From Bacteroidota bacterium (GTDB taxonomy: Bacteria > Bacteroidota > Bacteroidia > Chitinophagales > LD1), in assembly GCA_947457525.1 (NCBI GenBank), contig CANGXE010000139.1, positions 1 to 5,233 of the forward strand: DNA of 5,233 nt. Direction: 5' to 3'. The notes under the pieces were generated by a model. It worked only from the letters and a program-made list of their open reading frames with translations, ran no database searches and had not been told where the DNA came from. A program made the position numbers and the translations under genes. How positions within the stretch are numbered: the stretch's first letter is position 1; the number at the start of each line of letters is the position of its first letter. This document shows, piece after piece, positions 1-5,233 of this stretch.

Positions 1-511
1 CTTCGTCATATTGCGTTTGTTTAGCATATAAAAATCCGAGATTCAAATAGTACTCCGGATTGTTGGGGAACTTTTCTACCAATAACTTGAATGTTTCTGT
101 GGCCGCCTTGGCGTTGCCCTGGTTCATGAAAATATCCGCCAAAGATTCAAGATACCATTTATTTGTGGGATCTAGCTTAGCTGCTACTTGAATAGCCTTT
201 GATGCTTCATCCAACTTACCGGTATTGAAATAAATTTGCCCGATTTGATAATAAGCATTGGCGTTGTTTGGATCTTGAATAAGCAGTTCTTTATAACTAC
301 TTAAAGCCAATTCCCAATCTTCAATCACTTTTGCTTTCTCTGCGTCAAGCTGCAATCTTTCCAGCTTAGCTAGGTCTGCTTTATCTCCTTTAGGAGGCGC
401 TTCCGTTTTCGTCTTTCCTTTTTTCTTTTTCTTTTCCTTGTCGGGCAAAGTTGCAGCCACAGCACTTTCGGCACTCCACACACTCAACAACAATAGCAGT
501 ATATAACGCAT
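1..511 (-). CDS. Exported TPR-repeat protein, N-terminal part only
   Basis: The reading frame opens with ATG at 511 and stays open for 170 codons to the left edge, so the C-terminus lies outside the window. Residues 1-20 look like a signal peptide: a positive residue, a run of five leucines, and a small-residue site near AVA-A at 17-20. A lysine-rich linker follows (about 25-45, with five consecutive lysines at 27-31). Then come TPR units of exactly 34 residues: a less regular one at about 56-83, clear ones at 84-117 and 118-151, and another beginning at 152. Asn-Pro or Asp-Pro turns and the usual Tyr/Gly/Ala positions are visible. TPR domains bind other proteins, so the likely role is a periplasmic or outer-membrane-associated adaptor; the partner is unknown. 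Only 5 bp separate it from the upstream nucleotidyltransferase stop, suggesting coupled translation. The function is not identifiable; the TPR assignment is firm. Confidence 0.88.
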   Translation of the reverse strand, partial: MRYILLLLLSVWSAESAVAATLPDKEKKKKKGKTKTEAPPKGDKADLAKLERLQLDAEKAKVIEDWELALSSYKELLIQDPNNANAYYQIGQIYFNTGKLDEASKAIQVAAKLDPTNKWYLESLADIFMNQGNAKAATETFKLLVEKFPNNPEYYLNLGFLYAKQTQYDE

Positions 512-516
512 AGTTC

Positions 517-1524
517 TTATTCAATAATTACATTATAATCGCCCACGCTCCAATCTTCCATTCTTCCTTCAATTTTAACATTATTCCCCACCATTGCGTT
601 CGCTATTAACTTATTTTTTATAGTCGTGTTGGTTTGAATAATACTGTTTTTCACCACGCTATTTTCTATAAAGCTGTTTTTGCCAATAGACACATGCGGT
701 CCAATCACAGCATTTCTTATCACAACACCCTCGGCTAAATAGCTCGGCTGAACGACTGTCGCATTTTCCAATACAACAGAGCTATGCACCAAAGTTTCGT
801 TCGTTAAGTTTTCCAAAACTCGCTGATTGGTGTTCACGGTGGCATCTTTGTTGCCGCAGTCTAGCCATTCAATCACTTCACCCTTGTAGAATTTTGCGCC
901 TTTGGCTTTCATGTTCTCCAAAGCATTTGTCAATTGATATTCGCCTTTTTCTTTAAAGTCGTTATCTATCAAATACTGCATTTCGCTGCGCAAATAAGCG
1001 CCATCCTTAAAATAGTAAATGCCGATGATAGCTAAATCAGACACAAACTCTTTCGGTTTTTCTATCAAGTCAGTAATCACATTGTTGCTGTCTAGTTTCA
1101 CCACACCAAAAGCTGATGGATTGTCTACTTTCTGCACCCATATCACTCCGTCTTTTTCGTTGTCAATTTTAAAATCACTGCGAAAAAGGGTGTCAGCAAA
1201 CGCCACAATCACATTGCCTTCAAGCAAATCACCAGCGCACAAAATGGCATGAGCCGTACCAAGCGGTTCGTTCTGAAAACAAATATGTCCTTGACTGCCT
1301 AAGCGAGCGGCAATTTCCAACAATTGCTTAGGAATGGTTGAACCAAAATCTTCACGGATAATAAAGACAATGTCTTCCACTTTTTGGTCGGTGCTTTTCA
1401 CCAAATCTTCCACCAATCTTTCTACAATCGGTTTGCCGGCAATAGGCAACATGGGTTTAGGGATAGTTAAGGTGTGAGGTCTTAATCGAGTGCCCCATCC
1501 GGCCATTGGTATTACAATTCTCAT
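517..1524 (-). CDS. Sugar-phosphate nucleotidyltransferase with C-terminal left-handed beta-helix
   Basis: This 335-residue protein transfers a nucleotide from an NTP to a sugar 1-phosphate, making the activated sugar for glycan assembly in the cytoplasm. The N-terminal Rossmann-like domain (1 to about 235) carries the signature AGWGTRLRP (8-16), then PKPMLP and GKP (22-32). PLGTAHA (87-93) matches the nucleotide/sugar loop, ADT (110-112) gives the expected metal-binding Asp111, EKP is at 155-157, and LDCG (221-224) supplies the second conserved Asp222. Residues about 245-325 show irregular hexapeptide repeats (Ile/Val every sixth position), a left-handed beta-helix as in GDP-mannose pyrophosphorylase-like and long RmlA-like enzymes. 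The base (dTTP, UTP or GTP) and sugar cannot be read from the sequence, so no gene symbol is given. Placement in an operon with a flippase supports a role in surface polysaccharide. The ATG at 1524 begins directly with the fold's first strand, so the start is secure. Confidence 0.93.
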   Translation of the reverse strand: MRIVIPMAGWGTRLRPHTLTIPKPMLPIAGKPIVERLVEDLVKSTDQKVEDIVFIIREDFGSTIPKQLLEIAARLGSQGHICFQNEPLGTAHAILCAGDLLEGNVIVAFADTLFRSDFKIDNEKDGVIWVQKVDNPSAFGVVKLDSNNVITDLIEKPKEFVSDLAIIGIYYFKDGAYLRSEMQYLIDNDFKEKGEYQLTNALENMKAKGAKFYKGEVIEWLDCGNKDATVNTNQRVLENLTNETLVHSSVVLENATVVQPSYLAEGVVIRNAVIGPHVSIGKNSFIENSVVKNSIIQTNTTIKNKLIANAMVGNNVKIEGRMEDWSVGDYNVIIE

Positions 1525-1549
1525 TTCTATTTATTAAACAATTAAAAAT

Positions 1550-1984
1550 CTATTTTTTTCCCGTAGAACCAAACCCTGACTCTCCGCGATTGGTTTCATC
1601 GAGCGTTTCTACCACTTCCCACTCGATAGTTTCGTGTCGGGCAATCACCATCTGTGCAATGCGCTCCCCATTTTTTATCGTATAGGTTTCTTTGCTCAAA
1701 TTAATCACCGCCACTTTTATTTCCCCGCGGTAGTCACTATCAATGGTAGCCGGACTGTTCGGTAAAGTGATGCCATGCTTAAATGCCATACCGCTGCGCG
1801 GACGCAATTGCGCTTCATAACCCAAAGGCAACGCAATAAACAAACCGGTCGGAATTAATTTTCTATCCAAAGGCTCCAACACAACCTCTTCAGTCAAGTT
1901 TGCACGAATATCCATTCCGGCTGCGCCTATTGTTTCATAAGCCGGCAAAGCATGTTGCGATTGATTGATGATATTAATTTTCAC
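1550..1984 (-). CDS. dut: dUTP diphosphatase (Dut), GTG start
   Basis: Dut hydrolyses dUTP to dUMP and pyrophosphate, keeping uracil out of DNA and supplying dUMP for dTMP synthesis. All five motifs of the trimeric family are present (numbering from the GTG start): AAGMDIRA at 21-28, PRSGMA at 62-67, IDSDYRGEI at 81-89 with predicted catalytic Asp82, GERIAQMVI at 106-114, and the C-terminal arm RGESGFGSTG at 133-142 that closes over the substrate. The frame can be extended upstream to a TTG at 2005, adding seven residues (MHRLFRL). I prefer the GTG at 1984 because it yields a 144-residue protein beginning MKINIIN, the usual family start; there is no Shine-Dalgarno sequence to decide. No ATG is available at this end. 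One small oddity: the residue before Thr80 in motif 3 is Ala where family members commonly have Gly. It sits 33 bp after tmk and 25 bp before the nucleotidyltransferase. Confidence 0.95.
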   Translation of the reverse strand: MKINIINQSQHALPAYETIGAAGMDIRANLTEEVVLEPLDRKLIPTGLFIALPLGYEAQLRPRSGMAFKHGITLPNSPATIDSDYRGEIKVAVINLSKETYTIKNGERIAQMVIARHETIEWEVVETLDETNRGESGFGSTGKK

Positions 1985-2017
1985 AAGTCGAAATAAGCGG
2001 TGCAAATTGAAGATAAA

Positions 2018-2641
2018 TTATTGAATTCGTTTACTCACCTCTGCCCAAACCGATTCACTAATAGCTTCGGGGCTGCGATTGCCTGCTGTAGTAAATACTT
2101 TTTCTTCGGCTTTCAGCTTATCAAATGCCATTTGATAGAAGCTGCGGACTTGACGCAAATTATCTTCGGTTTCGTAGAGCTCTAGTGCCTCTCGACCTGC
2201 ATTAATTCGCTGCATACTAACCTCCGGTGAAATATCAATATAAATCGTCAAGTCCGGGCGCAACAAATCAGCACAAATGGAATTAGTGGCAATCACCCAA
2301 TCCATATCTACATACACACTGTGATAGGCATAAGACGAAAAATAATAACGGTCGGTAATCACGGTGTAGCCTTGCTTGAGTTTCAACAATAAACCATCTA
2401 CTTCATTGGTCAAGTGTTCTAATCTATCAGCCAAAAAAAGTGCGGCAATGGTGCGGTGGTCGGCTTTAGCGGCTCCACTAAACACACTACGAATCATTTT
2501 ACCTATCGGACCGGATGTAGGCTCGCAAGTGGTATATACTTTATGTCCTTCGCTAATCAACTTTTCAGCTAGCAGTTTTACTTGTGTACTTTTTCCGCTG
2601 CCGTCTATTCCTTCAAAAGCTATAAATAAATTTTTCTGCAT
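2018..2641 (-). CDS. tmk: Thymidylate (dTMP) kinase
   Basis: Tmk phosphorylates dTMP to dTDP with ATP in the cytoplasm, an essential step towards dTTP. The 207-residue length is normal for the family. The P-loop EGIDGSGKST is at 10-19; CEPT (39-42) corresponds to the REPGGT region; LFLADRLEH (68-76) and DRYYFSSYAY (97-106) are the family's ADR and DRY motifs. The LID region at about 145-160 contains Arg145 and Arg150 but not the usual Asp-Arg-Ile/Phe-Glu string, reading LELYE instead, and the AYQ motif reads AYH (105-107). These look like lineage variation rather than inactivation, because the P-loop, both DR motifs and LID arginines are retained. It lies directly upstream of dut, which serves the same pathway. 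The start ATG at 2641 gives the expected short lead-in to the P-loop strand. Confidence 0.95.
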   Translation of the reverse strand: MQKNLFIAFEGIDGSGKSTQVKLLAEKLISEGHKVYTTCEPTSGPIGKMIRSVFSGAAKADHRTIAALFLADRLEHLTNEVDGLLLKLKQGYTVITDRYYFSSYAYHSVYVDMDWVIATNSICADLLRPDLTIYIDISPEVSMQRINAGREALELYETEDNLRQVRSFYQMAFDKLKAEEKVFTTAGNRSPEAISESVWAEVSKRIQ

Positions 2642-2655
2642 GTTTCTATAAATAT

Positions 2656-2684
2656 CAAATTTGGCACTAAAGTATTTTATTCAA
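2656..2684 (-). promoter_or_regulatory. Possible internal promoter before tmk
   Basis: On the minus strand a TTG (plus positions 2682-2684, overlapping the flippase stop codon) is followed after 18 bp by CAAATTTG (2656-2663), matching seven of eight positions of the Bacteroidota -7 pattern TAnnTTTG under the usual 17-23 bp spacing. A transcript would start near 2650, leaving a leader of only about 10 nt before the tmk ATG. Such matches arise easily in AT-rich spacers, so this is a weak candidate for independent transcription of tmk-dut. Confidence 0.25.
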
Positions 2685-4246
2685 TGATTATACGATTGCC
2701 GAATGTTTTTGCGCTCCGCCATAAATGTAGCGACCATAAACAAGCTAATTAAGAAGCTGGCCGAAAACCAAAATGGCATAACGCCTGTATTTACTAACCA
2801 AACTTGCGCTTGCCATAAAATCAAACCGCCAAAAATATATAGCGCTAATCGCCACCACTCATAAGGCACCGGGTAATATTTTTGTCCCAAAACATATGAG
2901 ACCATAGCCATCGAACCGTAGCAAGCCAAGGTAGCCCAAGCTGAAGCCACATAGCCAAACTTAGGAATAAACAACACATTAAGAACGACTGTTAGTGCCG
3001 CTCCGCCAATAGATACAAAAGCTCCGGTAAGCGTGCGGTCAGTAAGTTTGTACCATACCGAAAGGTTGACATAAATACCCAAAAACAAATTAGCCAAAAG
3101 CAAGATAGGCACTACACCTAAACCTGCTCTAAAATCTTCGCCTATAAACAGCTTAAACCAATCGATATAAAGCATCACCAACAAAAACACAAACACACAA
3201 AATATGGTGAAGAATTTTAATACTTGAGCATACATTTTAGGCGCATCGGCTTTGTCAGATTGAGCAAAGAAAAACGGCTCAGCCGCAAATCGAAAAGCCT
3301 GAATGAATAATGACATCAACACTGCCAACTTATAACATGCACCATAAATACCCAGTTGTTGAAGATTGGTGATTTCATCATACGGCAGTAAATATTTCAA
3401 CAACATTCTGTCTAGCATTTCGTTGACAACACCCGCAAAACCAATCAGCACCATCGGAAAAGAATAGCGAACAATGGTGCGCAATAAAACCTTATCAATT
3501 TTAAACAAAGCTCCGGCAAATTGTGGTAAAAGCAATAACATTTTAACTCCACTAGCCACCAAGTTTATAATGAATATATAGCCTACGCCAATGGCCGGAT
3601 TATATAAACCGGCTAGAAAAGCATTGGATTGCGTTTCATAAGCCTTTCGGCAAATGATGAGAAAGAAAACATTGAGCGCCACATTGATTACAATTTCCAA
3701 AACTTTGATGCCTGCAAATTGAAAGGGTTTGTTTTCTGCTCTCAGTCGAGCAAATGGAATGGCACAAACAGCATCTAAAGCCAATATCCAACCAAACCAT
3801 TGAATGTACTCTACATTGTTTTCGTAGCGCAATAAGTCCGCCAAAGGTTGAGCAAATACATAAATAATACCCAAAAACAACAAAGCGGCTATTAAAATGA
3901 AGTTAAGGGTAGTGGAATAAACTTGGTCTGATTGCTCATTTCTCTTGTAAAAACGAAAAAACCCGGTTTCCATGCCAAAAGCCAAAAGCACCGTAAAAAA
4001 ACCACTGTAAGCATAAAACTCCGAGTTGACCCCAAACTGCTCGGTGCTAAACACTCGGGTATAAAGATAGGTCAGCAAATAATTCAAAAACCGCCCGGCA
4101 ATGCTCGGAATGCCATAAATAAAAGTTTGCGAAGCCAGCTTCTTTAAAGGGTTCAAGTCCGTGAGGTGGTTTTGTGCCACGAATTTGAGCCATTTCGCCA
4201 CACTCTTTACACCAGTTTTCAATAACATACCTGCCTTTTGTAACAT
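2681..4246 (-). CDS. Polysaccharide/lipid-linked oligosaccharide flippase (Wzx/MATE superfamily)
   Basis: This is a 521-residue polytopic inner-membrane protein of the polysaccharide biosynthesis (Wzx-like, MOP superfamily) type, which moves undecaprenyl-linked glycan units across the inner membrane. I count about 14 hydrophobic segments, roughly at 41-63, 77-99, 111-133, 149-167, 177-199, 215-240, 259-275, 298-325, 342-363, 375-395, 407-427, 433-453, 466-487 and 493-510, the number expected for the family. The Arg/Phe-rich stretch AFRFAAEPFFFAQ (317-329) and the early SIAGRFLNYLL (48-58) resemble Bacteroidota flippases as I remember them. The start is uncertain. From ATG at 4246 the protein has about 30 extra basic, amphipathic residues before NPLKKLASQ, where I would expect relatives to begin. 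Alternatives are Met7 (4228) and a TTG at 4156. It appears to be first in the leftward operon. The substrate is unknown; lipid II flipping or O-antigen export are both possible. Confidence 0.9.
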   Translation of the reverse strand: MLQKAGMLLKTGVKSVAKWLKFVAQNHLTDLNPLKKLASQTFIYGIPSIAGRFLNYLLTYLYTRVFSTEQFGVNSEFYAYSGFFTVLLAFGMETGFFRFYKRNEQSDQVYSTTLNFILIAALLFLGIIYVFAQPLADLLRYENNVEYIQWFGWILALDAVCAIPFARLRAENKPFQFAGIKVLEIVINVALNVFFLIICRKAYETQSNAFLAGLYNPAIGVGYIFIINLVASGVKMLLLLPQFAGALFKIDKVLLRTIVRYSFPMVLIGFAGVVNEMLDRMLLKYLLPYDEITNLQQLGIYGACYKLAVLMSLFIQAFRFAAEPFFFAQSDKADAPKMYAQVLKFFTIFCVFVFLLVMLYIDWFKLFIGEDFRAGLGVVPILLLANLFLGIYVNLSVWYKLTDRTLTGAFVSIGGAALTVVLNVLFIPKFGYVASAWATLACYGSMAMVSYVLGQKYYPVPYEWWRLALYIFGGLILWQAQVWLVNTGVMPFWFSASFLISLFMVATFMAERKNIRQSYNH

Positions 4247-4280
4247 TTTGACTACGCCAAGCGTAAAATCAAGTCAAAAT
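4245..4280. promoter_or_regulatory. Perfect 9-bp inverted repeat in the divergent flippase/MORN spacer
   Basis: The arm ATTTTGACT at 4245-4253 is matched by its exact reverse complement AGTCAAAAT at 4272-4280, with 18 bp between. Read inward, each strand therefore carries a TTTTG element: preceded by TAACA on the plus strand and by TA on the minus strand (TATTTTG, plus-strand positions 4275-4281). This resembles the TTTG end of the Bacteroidota -7 consensus TAnnTTTG, but neither is a full match and no TTG -33 element is seen upstream of either. A second short inverted repeat, ACGC-CAA-GCGT at 4254-4264, lies between the arms. The site could be back-to-back promoters or a dimeric regulator operator. 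The flippase ATG at 4246 overlaps the left arm. Confidence 0.4.
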
Positions 4281-4288
4281 ACCCTGTT

Positions 4289-5110
4289 ATGAAAAAGTTT
4301 GTTTACTCTCTTTTACTTGTCGGTTCGGTTATTTCTACTGCTTTTGCTGGAGAAGATGTGCCCAAATACACGAATGGAAAATATGAAGGTGAACTAAAAG
4401 ACGGTGCTCGACACGGCAAAGGTCGCGCTATATACTATGATGGTTCTATGTATGACGGACAGTGGGCCAACGACCTTCGCCAGGGCGTGGGTAAAGCTAT
4501 TTTCAAAGATGGTTCATCCTATTATGGCGATTGGGTGGCTGATAAGCGCCAAGGAAGAGGTAATTATGAATTCCCGAATGGCGACAAATACATTGGTCAA
4601 TTCGACAATGATGTAATGCAAGGTTGGGGAACCTATCAATATGCCAATGGCAATAGATATGTGGGCGAAATGATTGCCGGAGTTATTAATGGCAAAGGAA
4701 TAATCTATTATTCTTCGGGCGATCGCTATGAAGGAACTTTTGTTAACGGTCAAAAATCAGGCAAAGGAATTTATGCTTACAAAAACGGCAACACTTACGA
4801 AGGCTATTTTATGGCCGACAAAAAAGCAGGTTTCGGTAAAATGACTTTTGCCAATGGCGATGTGTACATGGGTGAGTTCAAAGATAACAGCCGCACCGGA
4901 AAAGGTGTTTTCACTTTTACCAATAGCGACAAATACGAAGGCGAATTTGTGAACGGCATGATGCATGGCTTTGGTTCATTCAGTTGGGCAGATGGTGAAA
5001 AATATACCGGCAACTGGGCTAATAATGTGCGCCAAGGGCAAGGAAAATTGACCACTACGGCCGGTGAAGAAAAAATATTGGTATATGCTAATGGAAAAAT
5101 AGCAGAGTAG
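4289..5110 (+). CDS. Exported protein of ten tandem MORN repeats
   Basis: The 273-residue protein begins with a clear type I signal peptide (two lysines at 2-3, hydrophobic core about 5-17, probable cleavage after AFA at 18-20; no lipobox cysteine). From Tyr32 to Glu261 it is ten contiguous 23-residue MORN repeats without a single inserted or deleted residue, starting at 32, 55, 78, 101, 124, 147, 170, 193, 216 and 239. Each begins Tyr-x-Gly, has a central Gly-x-Gly, and all but the eighth (TNSD) keep a Gly near the end of the unit. Twelve residues follow the last repeat. MORN repeats form an extended beta-hairpin solenoid and are used in scaffolding or lipid/protein contact; no enzyme domain is present. 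The likely location is periplasm or cell surface, but no sorting domain is visible at the C-terminus. The gene diverges from the flippase over a 42-bp spacer. The repeat family is certain; the function is unknown. Confidence 0.93.
   Translation: MKKFVYSLLLVGSVISTAFAGEDVPKYTNGKYEGELKDGARHGKGRAIYYDGSMYDGQWANDLRQGVGKAIFKDGSSYYGDWVADKRQGRGNYEFPNGDKYIGQFDNDVMQGWGTYQYANGNRYVGEMIAGVINGKGIIYYSSGDRYEGTFVNGQKSGKGIYAYKNGNTYEGYFMADKKAGFGKMTFANGDVYMGEFKDNSRTGKGVFTFTNSDKYEGEFVNGMMHGFGSFSWADGEKYTGNWANNVRQGQGKLTTTAGEEKILVYANGKIAE
4382..5071 (+). repeat. Ten 69-bp coding repeats (MORN units)
   Basis: This is the DNA counterpart of the MORN array: ten units of exactly 69 bp in one frame. The units are clearly related in protein but diverged in nucleotide sequence. 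This indicates an old array held by selection on protein structure rather than a recent tandem expansion or a slippage-prone phase-variable repeat. Confidence 0.9.
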
Positions 5111-5136
5111 GATTGCACTATTTTAAAATCTGAAAC

Positions 5137-5160
5137 AAGAAAAGGGCTTCCCCCTTTCTT
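5137..5160 (+). terminator. Possible weak terminator hairpin after the MORN gene
   Basis: AAAGGG at 5141-5146 pairs with CCCTTT at 5152-5157 across a 5-nt loop. The stem extends by three pairs (AAG 5137-5139 with CTT 5158-5160) if A5140 is bulged out. It lies 27 bp past the stop at 5110, a suitable place for a terminator. The tail is only mildly T-rich (CTTTAACC), so intrinsic termination would be inefficient. Confidence 0.4.
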
Positions 5161-5188
5161 TAACCGGCCTTCTCTCTACTAAATTATC

Positions 5189-5220
5189 TTTATTGTTTAT
5201 TTCGTAATATTTGCAATAAA
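5189..5220. promoter_or_regulatory. AT-rich inverted repeat / possible promoter near the right edge
   Basis: TTTATTG at 5189-5195 and CAATAAA at 5214-5220 form a 7-bp inverted repeat with an 18-bp spacer. Within it, AATATTTG (5206-5213) fits seven of eight positions of the Bacteroidota -7 pattern reading rightward, but no TTG lies at proper -33 spacing. It could serve a gene beginning just beyond the window. The region 5111-5233 contains no gene that I can support. Confidence 0.2.
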
Positions 5221-5233
5221 ACAACTTCAATAA

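Noticed and set aside
404..441. Pyrimidine-rich T/C tract that might be a slippage (phase-variable) repeat
   Set aside because: On the coding strand it is a mix of AAA and AAG lysine codons within the linker of the TPR protein, with no long uninterrupted homopolymer or fixed-unit repeat.
1525..1549. 25-bp AT-rich spacer between dut and the nucleotidyltransferase as a promoter
   Set aside because: No TAnnTTTG-like element with a correctly spaced TTG is visible on the minus strand; read-through from upstream is the simpler view.
2376..2651. Plus-strand open frame of 91 codons opposite tmk
   Set aside because: It lies almost entirely antisense to a gene with all key motifs and shows no recognisable protein features; the same applies to 2000-2185, 1019-1252 and 3932-4147.
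4514..4966. Two more minus-strand open frames (4514-4753 and 4757-4966) inside the MORN gene
   Set aside because: Their Ile/Ala/Val-rich repeating composition is simply the complement of the MORN periodicity.
4804..5118. Minus-strand open frame of 104 codons opposite the MORN gene
   Set aside because: It is an antisense shadow of the repeat-coding sequence: low-complexity composition, no domain, and no spacer signal. The plus-strand frame has a signal peptide and ten intact repeats.
5120..5129. Ten-base palindrome ATTTTAAAAT after the MORN stop codon
   Set aside because: It is pure A/T in an AT-rich spacer, cannot form a stable hairpin, and is expected by chance.

Overview
The window looks like chromosomal core DNA from a member of the Bacteroidota. 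The evidence is moderate to low GC, near absence of Shine-Dalgarno sequences, protein sequences typical of that phylum (the nucleotidyltransferase start region and the Dut and flippase sequences), and a gene order I associate with that phylum from memory. I cannot name a genus.

Layout: five genes lie on the minus strand and read leftward from about 4246. They are a Wzx/MATE-superfamily polysaccharide flippase (2681-4246), thymidylate kinase tmk (2018-2641), dUTP diphosphatase dut (1550-1984, probably starting at GTG), a sugar-phosphate nucleotidyltransferase with a C-terminal left-handed beta-helix (517-1524), and the first 170 codons of an exported TPR protein (1-511, running off the left edge). 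Gaps between them are 39, 33, 25 and 5 bp, so they probably form one operon. Diverging to the right is a single gene (4289-5110) for an exported protein made almost entirely of ten back-to-back 23-residue MORN repeats. The last 123 bp hold a possible weak terminator hairpin and AT-rich DNA with no gene.

How the genes fit together: Dut and Tmk act in the route dUTP to dUMP, then (via thymidylate synthase, not seen here) dTMP to dTDP. The flippase and nucleotidyltransferase belong to envelope glycan synthesis. If the nucleotidyltransferase uses dTTP, which is unproven, the dTTP and surface-sugar halves would be linked biochemically. The TPR and MORN proteins both carry signal peptides and may be envelope scaffolds.

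The clearest non-coding signal is a perfect 9-bp inverted repeat filling most of the 42-bp divergent spacer, where it could act as paired promoter elements or an operator. I see no mobile element, CRISPR array, RNA gene or defence locus. No convincing undescribed system is visible; the findings are modest.
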